Below are positions 12,993 through 23,401 of a stretch of DNA of 64,000 nucleotides, piece by piece. The notes under the pieces were generated by a model. The model saw nothing but the letters and a program-made list of their open reading frames with translations, ran no database searches and had not been told where the DNA came from. Numbering within the stretch: position 1 is the first letter of the stretch; the number at the start of each line of letters is the position of its first letter. The stretch comes from Leptodactylus fallax (taxonomy: Eukaryota; Chordata; Amphibia; Anura; Leptodactylidae), in NCBI GenBank assembly GCA_947044405.1, contig CAMRHE010000077.1, forward strand, positions 620,001 to 684,000. Direction: 5' to 3'. A program made the translations under genes and the position numbers.

Positions 12993-13173
12993 CTTATCTG
13001 TGGTATACACCGGCTCAGAGAGGGGCCTGGACATTCAGTCACATGATATGCCTGTGGCAATGCTGCTGCTCAAGGCCTGGATCCTGTGTGTGAAGTGAAG
13101 GGCGGACTGTGTTATGCAGGAGGAGCAGAGTTTAGTGAAACCTCCCTTTCAGAATCAAAAGTGAAACTTTCAC
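12993..13173 (-). promoter_or_regulatory. ISRE-like promoter and candidate 5' UTR exon of paralogue 1
   Basis: Position 13156-13173 reads caaaagtgaaactttcac, matching the interferon-stimulated response element pattern GAAANNGAAAC at all but one base. A second IRF-like block (agtgaaacctccctttc) is at 13135-13151. On the minus strand a candidate splice donor (ATAAG|GTAATA) follows at 12992/12993, which would end a non-coding first exon. The next acceptor is the one in front of the coding exon at 11.8 kb. No clear TATA box is seen. Confidence 0.45.
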
Positions 13174-13370
13174 AGAACAGGCCGATGGTAATTGGTGTAA
13201 TATATAATATAATGTCCTATAGTAACCCCGCACATCCCAGCAGGGCCCTGGATCCTGTAATACAGGGACAAGCACAGATCTTTCCTTATCTTTATTATAC
13301 AGGGCAGGGTGCCTTGGTGGGGCTGCGCCTGTAACCCTTTCATGTCTAGTCACTTCCTCCTTCATGTATC

Positions 13371-13580
13371 TTGGGCCATTATATATATATTGTCATCTTT
13401 ATACATCTTTTGTACTTTTTTGAGCCTCTTTATGTGACACATGTGTCTTGTGTTGTGTCTTATCCTTTGTCTGTGTCACCTGTATTATTATATTTGGTAT
13501 ATATTTTTTTCAATGTATTATTTATTACATTTTTATTAATAAATATATATTTTATATATTTTTGAGATTTTTTTGTTTTT
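13371..13580. other. AT-rich intergenic stretch
   Basis: Strongly T-rich sequence with several ATTTATT and TTTTTATTAATAAATAT runs. Read on the minus strand it contains AATAAA motifs that could serve as a poly(A) signal for the gene ending at 14329, but this is unproven. The rest of 13181-13870 shows no gene. Confidence 0.4.
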
Positions 13581-13872
13581 TCTTGACTAATTCTTTTTGT
13601 GTTGGAATATCAGTTTTGTTGTCAAGTATATATGGAGGTTTTCTTTGGTTAGTCACTTCCTCCTTTCCACAGTCTGTACAAAGTAAATGTAATAAAGAGA
13701 CGTAAATGTCTTCAGGGTCAGCCTCGGGGTGAAGCTCAAAGTCATTTTAATATTTGTAGATTTTATACATAAAAAAACATCAAGGAAGAAAAGGAAACAC
13801 AAAGACAATGGAAATATAATTAAACAGCCACAAGATGGTGGAAGAGCCGCAGTAAAGAGTAGTCCAGTACCT

Positions 13873-14412
13873 GACCAATATGTACAGGCACAGCACAGCC
13901 GCTATAATGTCCAAGGCATCACCACAGCAAGACCCTGTAGTTATATCTGTACACGGTCAATATGTACAGGAACAGCATGGCCGCCATAATGTCCAGGGCA
14001 TCACCATAGCAAGACCCTGTAGTTATATCTGTACACGGTCAGTATGTACAGGCACAGCATGGCCGCCATAATGTCCAGGACATCACCATAGCAAGACCCT
14101 GTAGTTATATCTGAACATGGTCAGTATGTACAGGCACAGCATGGCCGCCATAATGTCCAGGACATCACCATAGCAAGACCCTGTAGTTATATCTATACAC
14201 GGTCAATATGTACAGGCACAGAACAGCTGCCATAATGTCCAGGGCATTACCATATCAAGACCCAGCAGTTATACCACTACATGTCCAATATGTACAGGCA
14301 CAGCATGGCCGCCATAATGTCCAGGGTATCACCATAGCAACACGCTGCAGTTATACCAGTACACAACCAATATGTACAGGCACAGCACGGCCGCCATAAT
14401 TCCCAGAAGCCA
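13873..14412. repeat. 82-bp tandem repeat seeded by a transmembrane exon
   Basis: The block tgtacaggcacagcatggcc recurs at 13881, 13963, 14045, 14127, 14209, 14291 and 14373, exactly 82 bases apart. The rightmost copy overlaps the last coding exon of the second tail-anchored gene. The left copies are duplicates of that exon sequence running past its stop codon into the 3' UTR. Confidence 0.95.
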
Positions 14413-17400
14413 GAACCTGGAGGCGCTCATCTGTAAAAGCAAGAAACCAGTGTCAGCTCATGCTATGATAGAGATTTCATCAGTCTGAAATATTGAACTA
14501 ATATAACAACCCTGACCATTGGCTTATTATAAATGCATCCACCACCACCTCCAGATTTTTTTCATCCTTTAATAAACGACCTCTCCACTGATTGAAGGAC
14601 AGTTGGAATTTTTTCTCTAGCCCACACCATTCCTGAGCAATCCGTGCAGATAGTTTTTATGCCTGATTTGATAACTAGACTCCCTAATGTCAAGTGGGTG
14701 GAGACTCAGTGCTTCAGTCAGAGGAGCAGACAATGTTAGAGCTCAGAATCACACCCCTCACCTGCTCCTGCCTGACACCACCCACTTGACATTAGAGAGT
14801 CTAGATATCATATCTGACACCAAAACTAACTGCACTGTTTGATCAGGAATGATACGAACTAGATAAAAAAATCCAACTGTGCTGGTAACAGTGGAGTGGA
14901 GCTTATCAAAGGATAAAAAGAACTGGAGTTGGTGAAGGTGGTGACAGGTCCTCCTAAAAGACTGAGCCCCCTAGATGTACAGTACCTACTATCAGGGCCG
15001 TTTTAACACATTGGTGGGCCCTGTGCAAAGGTTTCATAAGTGTTCCTCCCCATCACCACAACTTAGAAATACTTGACCTGCACAAATTATAATGCTCCCT
15101 CAATGGCCCCACATAGTGTAACGCCCCTTAGTGGCTCTCACACAGTATAATGCCTCCCTAGTGGCCCCATACAATTTAATGCCCCTTGTAATGTTCCATT
15201 CCAGGTTGCCCCCACAGATTCATGTCCCCCACTCCACGGTTGCTCCCACAGTGTCATGTCCCCCTCAGGTTGCCCCCACAGTATTATGTCCCACCACACT
15301 GTGATGTCCCCCTCAGGTTGCCCCCACAATGTCATGTCCCCCCACCCCCAAGGTTGTTGCCACAGTATCAGGTCCCCCCACCCCCAGGTTGCCCCCATAG
15401 TGTCATGCCCACCCAGGTTGCCCCCACAGTTTCATGTCCCCACTGTATATATCAAAGAAAAAAACTAAACTTAATACTCACCTTTCCCACTTCCTCCGTT
15501 CACTCCTCTCTCTGGTTCCAGAGTCTTCAAGGAGCAACAGGTGAGATGTAAGTGATGCCACTACATCGCACCTTCTGCTACCAGGACATTGGGAGCAAAG
15601 ACAGAGGCTGGATGATGAAGTATAGCAGATAGCTTCCTACTTCATCACTGTCTTCAACTCATCGGCGTCCGGAGGACGTGTGTGTCACATATGTGTGCTT
15701 TTTTGATATTCTGCCACAAGATGTCTATGCTATATATGCCTGTATGCGGCTGCCCAATGGTTGCGTTTAGAATTGCAGTCTGTTCAGGGTCCACCATGTA
15801 CACCAGCACTACCATTATTTGTATGTTCATATTGCCTGCTCCCAAATGTACCATGTAACCTAGTTCTTCAGAGGATTCTGTCCATTTTACATAGATGTGT
15901 ACATGTGAACATTTATGAACAATGCTATAGATAAGTGGCCACCCAATGGCCAAAATGTCTTCTTCATTCATTTACCTCATAAGACCTTCCATTGAAACTG
16001 GAGTAGCAACAATATTGGTAGAACCATCGGAGACAGGACATAGATCGCTCTGTGAGAATGTGAGAAAAATAAGGGTGAAGTCACTCATGATTTATAAACT
16101 GCAAGATCAAAGAGACATGGAAGTAGCTATAGAACTAAAATCAATGTATAACTAGTGCTGGATAGACATGGATGACGTATAACTAGTACTGGATAGATAT
16201 GGATGATGCATAACTAGGTCTGGATAGATATGGATGATGCTTAACTACAGTAGTGCTTGATAGATATGGATGATGCATAATTAATGTTGGATAGATATAT
16301 TTGATGTATAACTAGTGCTCAATAGATATGAATGATGCATATCTAGTGCTCAATAGATATGAATGATGTATAACTAGTACTGGATAGATATAGATGATGT
16401 ATAACTAATGCTGGATAGATATGGATGATGTATAACTAGTGCTCAATAGATATGAATGATGCATATCTAGTGCTGAATAGATATGGATGATATATAACTA
16501 GTGCTGGCTAGATATGGATGATGTATAATTAGTGCTGATAGATATAGATGATGTATAACCAGTGATGGATACATTAAGATGATGCATAACTAGTGCTGGA
16601 TACATACATGGATGTATATCTGTATAATGTATAACTTACGGTGATGCAGGACTTTACTGAGTACGCCCCTCAGGTCTTCTGCTCTTTTGCCACCTGTCAG
16701 GGCTACAATCCTGATGTATTGGTGTTAATAGATATAAATGTAGATGTACAGATATTATAATGATGACAGATATTACACCTCATCTATCATCTATTCATCT
16801 GAATCTCTTGTCTATGAGGTTGTAGTTTGGCATCTATAATTGGAGACTCTCTTGGGTGGGTGGTCATACATGATGTAAGGCTGCCCTCCACACTCCACAG
16901 GCCCGGATGCTCACTCTACTGTACCTGTGATCATCTCCTGTATCCTGGATTTGTTGTAGGCATTGTTTGGGTTTATGTCGCCATCTTGCTTCGCCTGTGC
17001 ATTGAAGAGGAAAAGATCACGAGCCAGAATTCTGATACTGGGCTGGTTCTCCAGAATTCTGTGCTTTGCTTGCTCACTGTTGTCTTCTAGATCATCGATG
17101 ACCACAATCACATTGTTGACTCCTGCATATGAATAAGGCCAAGACTTAAGACCTAAACATGTATAGTATATTAGGACACTTGACCCTCTGAGGAGCTCAT
17201 CTATAGACGGGATGAGGGCTGGGAATTTAGCTGTTTAATTCATTCATCATTACAATAAGTAACAACATTCTTTAGTTTCCCAGAATCATGAAATCACCGC
17301 ATTGATGGAGGTCCTCAGGCCCCTTGCACACGACACGTTTGCTAGTTCAGTGAGCTATCCGGGTTTTTCCTGTCCGGTTTTGTGGCTGTGCTTCCAACAT

Positions 17401-19217
17401 CCATGTGCCGCCCATGCACCGGCCATGCCGTTCAACTACGGTGGGCGACCCGCACAGGGTCATGTGCAAGGGGCCTAAATTTGTCGGCACTTCCGGTCGC
17501 CATCTTGTTGTGTGAAAGAGAAGTGGATGATCCTTCCCATATATCTTCAGTTAAGGGCAAGCATCAAAGTAAAAGTGAAAGCTAATGGGAAGGCTGAGTT
17601 TTTGTGTGTTGGGGAAAATGCAGTGTTTTTAAAAATGTGTGCATTTTTTAAAAACATACCATGTTAATTTTACATGGAAAAATGGAGCGTTTTCAGCAAA
17701 GAAAGCAGTGAAAAAGACAAGCATTTTTGGGATTGCATTTTCTGCTTTTACTACAGTTTTTACACAGTATTTTTAGCTGCCAAAATGCAGCGTTTCCACG
17801 TGTGGCCTTAGCCTAAAAAGGTTATAAACCTTTTTGAAACTGATGCTATATACTTATGACTAATCATCCATTTTAGATCGCTGAAGGCCCAACCCTCGGA
17901 ATCCCCTCTGATCAGCTGTTTGAAGAGCCTGTGTGCAAGGTTTAAATAAGGTATTAGGTCAGAATGCCATACTTTTCCTAGTGGCTGGTCTGGTCATTGC
18001 AGAATTGTCTCATTCATTTGACGTACAGGCCATGGGTTGGTTGGATGGCCCCAGGTGGAGGGGTCCTTTACATATGATGACAGATTGACATTTCTTTGGT
18101 TAAGGACCCACATTGTGGAAAAGCTGCTTTTTTGGTTGCAGATTTTGCTGCGCTTTTTGAGCCAGAGGTGGTTACAAAAGGAATGGGAAATATAAATGAA
18201 TCACTTATACTTTTTCCTTCTGCTCAATCCACTCCTGACTTTGGGTTAAAAAAAAAAAAAAATGCAGCAAAATTTTGAAAAAAAAAAGTTTTCCACAACG
18301 AGGAGCATCAGCCTAATGCCGGGCAAAAACCGTAGCGTTTTACAGTCCCTGCAAAGTGGATTCTAGCAAATCCCATCCACACATTGTAGAAAAATACGTG
18401 CAGCAGAAATTCAGTGATTTCCAAAACTGCTGCGTTTTTGGAAATCGCAGCATGTCAATTATATCTGGAGGCTTCACTATCGGTATAATTGAAGCAGAAA
18501 GTCTGCAGAGGAAAATTCTGCAGACTTTTTGTGAAAACCAGTGAGGGAAAAACTGCAATGCATTTCGGCTGCGGTTTTTCCCGCATCGCACACAGTGGCC
18601 CGCTACGTGGGGCCTAAGCCTAAAGGAGTTTTCCCAATAACCTATCACTTATCCACAGGATGGATAATAAGTATCTGATCACTGGGACCTCCTCCCATTT
18701 TGAGAACAGGGGGTCCGCTGACCCTGTTTGATTGGAATTGCGCACGCTGTCGCTCCATTCCCAGTATATGGGACACATGTAGATAATCGAACACTGTACT
18801 CAGCCTTCTATATTGGTCCCATAAAAATTGAATGTAGTGGTAGTGCACATGCAAACAGGGACACTGGACCTCTGTTCTCATGACTGGAAGGAGTTACAGC
18901 GGTGGGATCTCCAGACATCAGACACATGCCACCAACCCTGTGCAGCATTTCACAGGTACCTTGATCTTACCAAGAACTCTGGATAACTCCCTCAGTTCAC
19001 TGTCGTATAAGGAGTCTGTCACATCAGTGACATTGACTCGTCCTCTCGTCCTTGAATGGTATAAAATAGCAAATGTGATCCTGCTGATAAGTAAAGCAGA
19101 ATGATTGGTGATCTCCACTGGACGGACGTTGTCCTTAGGAAGGAAAGTATAAAGGAACTGGAGTAACCATCGGTAGTTATCAATGCCGCATCTGGAGAAG
19201 ATTCCGACCGTTGCCAT
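14329..19217 (-). CDS. Tail-anchored alpha/beta-domain protein, paralogue 2 (unrecognised family)
   Basis: Five coding exons can be joined on the minus strand: 19217-18971, 17122-16925, 16693-16640, 16049-15976 and 14430-14329. They have GT/AG borders and matching phases (1, 1, 1, 0), giving 675 nt or 224 residues plus stop. The first two exons are clearly paralogous to those at 11812-10885. Shared blocks are VGIFSR, FAILYHSRTRGRVNVTDVTD, SLYDSEL, NVIVVIDDLED, RILENQPSI and LFLF. The C-terminal half differs: a basic/amphipathic segment (KRAEDLRGVLSKVLHH), a Cys/aromatic-rich exon (WFYQYCCYSSF), then a membrane helix exon (FWLLGIMAAVLCLYILVVYW). The ATG sits 14 bases into the first coding exon, suggesting that the upstream exon is untranslated. 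Function is unknown; a signalling or scaffold role at a membrane is inference. Confidence 0.6.
14545..14965. mobile_element. Palindromic MITE (family A)
   Basis: Ends near 14550 (accaccacctccag) and 14940 (ctggagttggtgaagg) are inverse. Internal blocks pair too (cccaccattcctgagcaatc-type against gatcaggaatg, and tcaagtgggtgga against ccacccacttgaca). A second copy lies at 32290-32610. Confidence 0.7.
15062..15445. repeat. Minisatellite of about 28 bp, C-rich
   Basis: Units of the type ggttgcccccacagtatcatgtccccc recur from about 15200 to 15440. More degenerate gtggccccacatagtataatgcc units lead in from 15062. It lies in the last intron of the second tail-anchored gene. Confidence 0.7.
16145..16625. 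repeat. 31-bp tandem repeat
   Basis: The block ctggatagatatggatgatg recurs at 16158, 16189 and 16220 and onward, about 31 bases apart, alternating with ataactagtg. It ends just before the small exon at 16640-16693. Confidence 0.85.
17315..17830. mobile_element. Two adjoining MITE-like repeats
   Basis: 17315-17480 begins aggccccttgcacacgac and ends gtcatgtgcaaggggcct, an inverted pair. 17590-17820 is a second low-complexity, A/T-rich palindromic stretch ending tggccttagcctaaaa. No coding potential is seen. Confidence 0.5.
18100..18615. mobile_element. MITEs with GGCCCCACGTTGCGG-type ends
   Basis: 18100-18312 and 18317-18615 are hairpin-forming elements. They share the core gttgcagattttgctgcg and ends related to caacgtggggccttagcc. 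Better-preserved relatives are at 23295-25087 (interrupted) and 25222-25429. Confidence 0.65.
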
Positions 19218-19660
19218 CTTTAGTGTCTAGTCTGTAGAAGATAAAAGGTCTATTCAAAGTATTCACTTCTTCTGGATTCACAAAACTACAAAAAAGAATA
19301 GTAACAATAGAAAGACATGAAACATGGTAGTATGTGCGTAGTATTACCCTAGAACTAGTATTCATAGCCATCAGGAGTCATTGGGGTTCTTCAAGAGCTT
19401 GGTCTGCCAGGGATCAACATCTTCTACTGTCTCTTCCTGTCCATCATCCATAGTGATGTTTAACTGCTCTTCACTTTTGATTTGGGTTTGATCCCTTTAG
19501 TTTCTCTGTAATATCAATCCCAGTATGCCGCTACCCTACTAGTTACACCTATGATCTCCTGGTATCTCAATGTGTTGTCCTGCATATTTGAAAACAATAA
19601 ACTGGATTATATCGAATGCACCCTGCATCATCTTCTGCTGTACCTATACCATAGATCCTA

Positions 19661-19826
19661 CATCAGGGGTAGGCAACCTTCGGCACTCCAGATGTTGTAA
19701 AACTACAACTCCCAGCATGCATACTTGCTCTGCCATTCTTGGAACTACCATGGAAGTGAATGGAGCATGTTGGGAGTTGTAATTTCGCAGCAGCTGGCGT
19801 GCCAAAGGTTGCTGACCCCTGTCCTA
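19661..19826. mobile_element. Palindromic MITE (ggcaaccttcggcactccag type)
   Basis: It starts caggggtaggcaaccttcgg and ends with the inverse ccaaaggttgctgacccctg. The interior has actacaactcccagcatg inverted as catgttgggagttgta. This layout is familiar from vertebrate hAT-type MITEs, which is recalled family knowledge and was not searched. Confidence 0.75.
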
Positions 19827-20306
19827 CATCTTTCTATTTACCCTGTATGACTGTCCACGCTGAGCGATCGAGGGACCATCTGGTGGCAGCTATCCAGAGC
19901 TAAATCTCCTAAAATCATTTATAGGGGTGAACCTTATTCCAACCCCAAAAGGTGAGCCTAAAACCTTCACCTCTAGATATACAGAAAGCAGAGTTAACCC
20001 AACTTGCTGCATCAGGATAAATTGCCAAAGTGTAATATCTTATTATAGACAACAACAAAAGCCAATGTAAAATCATTGTAAAAAAAAATCTTCAATGACT
20101 TCTTATTGGCTTTTGCTGTCTTCTGTGATAAGACATCCTGATGCAGAAATGGAGTTTAGTCTGCTACGTCTGTATTTCATTAGTTATACTCTGCACTTGA
20201 TTTTATCTATTCTTTCTCCCTCTTTCTCTACAGATTATATATATATACTGGGCATAAACAACAAAAACCTCCATGATATATAGAATACAGTAAGAAAACT
20301 TCTCAC

Positions 20307-20406
20307 CAGCTGTCCGTGCATTGCTGTATTGTCAGGGATCTTGTGTTACACTTACAGGAAGTCACAGGATCCCGGATTGCACAAGTTACTTTCAGTTTGA
20401 AATTCC
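20307..20406 (-). promoter_or_regulatory. Candidate first exon and IRF-like motif of paralogue 2
   Basis: On the minus strand the stretch 20406-20387 reads as an IRF/ISRE-like motif (CAAACTGAAAGT, one base from GAAANNGAAA). About 80 bases further on comes a clean donor (CAGCTG|GTGAGA, exon edge 20307). The next acceptor, CTACAG at 19232-19237, opens the first coding exon. The arrangement mirrors that proposed for the paralogue at 13.1 kb. Confidence 0.4.
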
Positions 20407-20410
20407 ATTA

Positions 20411-22930
20411 ACCTTTCAATGCCTGACCGGGGTTATTATTTCCAAAGTCTCCGCCATTCCTCGCTTGTCCTATAATAATAGCTATTTTGGTATACTCGTT
20501 GTGTGCACCAAGGCCTGTACACTACGTCACACCATTAACACTACACTACATTACATTATTGCTGAACAATGTCATTGTCTTCACCTTCCAGCACTGCCCA
20601 ACCCACCCCCTTCTCGGTAGTTTGTTAGATTGCTAGCCATATATTAACTATGTATTGTCACAGGTCCGTGTACGGGTCGTGAGCTTGGGAGGAAAAACTC
20701 AGGGTAGTTTTGTCTGTTTTGTGGCCCAGGCTCACTTCGAATATGAATGTGTCCATGGAGGGCACAGACAGCACACGGATATTATCTATGTGCTGACCAT
20801 GACGTTTTACTACGGATCCAGCACCAGCACACGGTCGTGTGCATTTAGCCATAATGAGGGAATTTAATAACTAATTAGAAAAAAAAAATAATTTGGTAAT
20901 TTTCATATCCAGACTAAGCAATAAACAGCAGTCAAAGGCCAGTGTTATGAGGAAGGGAAGGTCCATGGTTATAAGGCTGTTCCTTAATGGTCCAAATTTA
21001 ATGGTACTCGACTACCCCTGGTTAGGGTAACATTACTAAGACAGATAAATAGTAAAAAAAAAAAACAACAACCTCACACTCAGCCATCTAACACAATCCT
21101 CATTGATCATTTTATTAAAAAATAAATAAAAATAAGAAAAATTCCAAAACACTGAGTTGACCAAATCCAACAAAGTCCACGGGATACTGAAAACCTGCAG
21201 AGAGAAGAACAAACACACACATACCAAAAACAAAGGGTTAATAGCAGGGTTTATACTAAACTTGAAGATGTCTTCCTTCTTCCTCTATCTGTCCCCCCCT
21301 CCTTGTTTCCAATGCCTGTGAGTCTGCACTCGTACTGTTTGCTTGATAATTTTGTTTCAGTGAATGTATTATTACATTTCCTCCCTTGTTTGCAATTTTT
21401 GCAATTTTATTTAAAAAGTTAAAAGTGATAATTGTGTTTAATTCACTCCTGACACTTAAAGGGGTTGTCCAGGATAACTGGAAATCCCTACACTAATCTA
21501 AACACCCTCCTAATTTCTAAATAACATAATTAATCAAAACTGTATATTTACCCATATCCCTGGGGTGGTGGTGTGGCCAAGCCGGGCACATTTTCTGATT
21601 ATCTGGTTTCCCCATTTCCGGAAACGGATCGTCACTACTATTCCCCCTCCCATCCACCCCATTAAACTTACCTCTCGTCTTTCTTCCTTCGAGACGGGTT
21701 CTCCCTCTTCTCCAAGCGCTGCTCTTCGCACTGCTGCCAATAATCCACCTCTACTGCGCAGCTTCCACGTATGTGCAGAGAACAGAGCAGCGCTGGAGAA
21801 GAGTGCGCGCCTGCAGAATCAGTAAAGCAGGAGGCGCCGTCCCCCAGGAAGAAGCGTGGAAGGTAAGTATATAATGGGGTTGGGGGTTGGGCTGAGTAGG
21901 TAGGGAAGGGCGGGATAGCTAGAAACAGGGAGGGGTGTAAGGGAGGGAGGAGGGGGAGTGAGGAGGGAGAGAGAGAGGAAGGAGGGGGGGAGTAAGGTGA
22001 GAGGGGTTAGTGTGGAAGTTACATGGCAGGAAGCTGAACCATGTAAACAAATGCAGGACATACCAGGAGATTCCAGGGACACCCAGAAATCACTCAAAAC
22101 ACGGCTAAAGGTATATGGGTGCATTTATTAACCCATGAATAGCACTAACAGATATTTAAAAAATATTTTTTTTTTTTTGCCCGGAAAACCCCTTTAAGTC
22201 ACAATGCACGGCAAAAAAGAAAAGTATAGTTTTTGGAGAAAAAGAGGCCAAAAATAGAGCAGATAATTGGTAAATCTTTCTTGTTAGTCACTTTAACCCT
22301 TTAGTCATGACCAGCAGGCAGTAGGCTTGTCCTGATAATCATCCTAATGTTGTGGGGTCTCTACCACTTAACCCTTTGTGTGCCATGATCAATTTCCGAT
22401 TGCGACTTACTGTAGAAAAGGAGATGCAGAGAGTGAAACCCACTTTGTGTGATGGCTGATTCTTGTCATGTCACCAATTGAAGGACGCCATATATTGTCC
22501 CTGCACAGGGGTATACAGATATACAAAACCAGCCACAAGACTGGATGCACATGACTGTATGTTGGTTTATCATGATTCAGAGACATTTTGATCTCATATC
22601 TTAACCCCTTTCTGCTTTGCACCATACCACTGGGTCAAACTGAGTGTGTAGTTCATGTTTAGCCCTGTAATAATACTTGTATATCACATCGATGTAGCAG
22701 GCCTAGTACACTAAGAAACTCAGATTTCTATGTACAGTAAATATATCAGTAATGTAATTCCTAATAATTCACATATTCAGTGCTTACACACTGTATGTCC
22801 TAACGTATAAAACTGGACACAGCAGGATTTTATGTGTTTACCAACAAAAAAAATTTATTGAATTTTGAAGCAAACATAAAACAGAAGATTACTTGTTGGC
22901 TACATGGAAAAAGTTGTGACATGCACAAAA
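20411..22930. other. Intergenic, repeat-bearing, no gene seen
   Basis: 21460-22200 is bounded by aaaggggttgtccagg and cggaaaacccctttaa and looks like a long MITE of that end family. Simple A-rich and G-rich tracts occur at 21050-21140 and 21870-22010. No supported coding exon was found. Confidence 0.5.
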
Positions 22931-22943
22931 AGATATATATACA

Positions 22944-22984
<41 letters not shown>
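22931..22984. repeat. (TA)n microsatellite
   Basis: About 50 bases of almost pure TA dinucleotide. Confidence 0.95.
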
Positions 22985-22987
<3 letters not shown>

Positions 22988-23401
22988 TCATACAATAGAA
23001 CATTTGAGATCATAAACAATTAGTCGTGCAGATATATCATAAAGGTTGGTTAAAAGATGTAGCTTCAGAATGCGCAGATGAGTCTACAGGTGAAGGTAGA
23101 AATAACCATCAAGTACATGTCACACATAACAAATAAAAGAACAAAAAGGGTAAAAAGTAAAATGGAAACTTACTCCAATATTAGAGCAATAAGAAGTGCA
23201 TTAACAGGGAACATCAGAGATGGTGAACTACAATTTATTGCTAGAAGAAGCTACTGCCACGCCACTCCCTTTAAACTGGAGGTATTTTTGGTCTTTATGG
23301 CTACGGCCCCACGTTGCGGAAACGCAGCTTTTTTTGTTGCAGATTTTGCTGCGGTTTTTTGAGCCAAAGCCAAAGAATGGCTACAAAAGGAATGGGAAAT
23401 A

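Noticed and set aside
15138..15551. Frames on both strands rich in Pro or Trp/Gly
   Set aside because: They are translations of the C-rich minisatellite.
21534..22124. Overlapping frames of about 70-100 codons on both strands
   Set aside because: Located inside a MITE-like repeat and G-rich tracts; no family resemblance.
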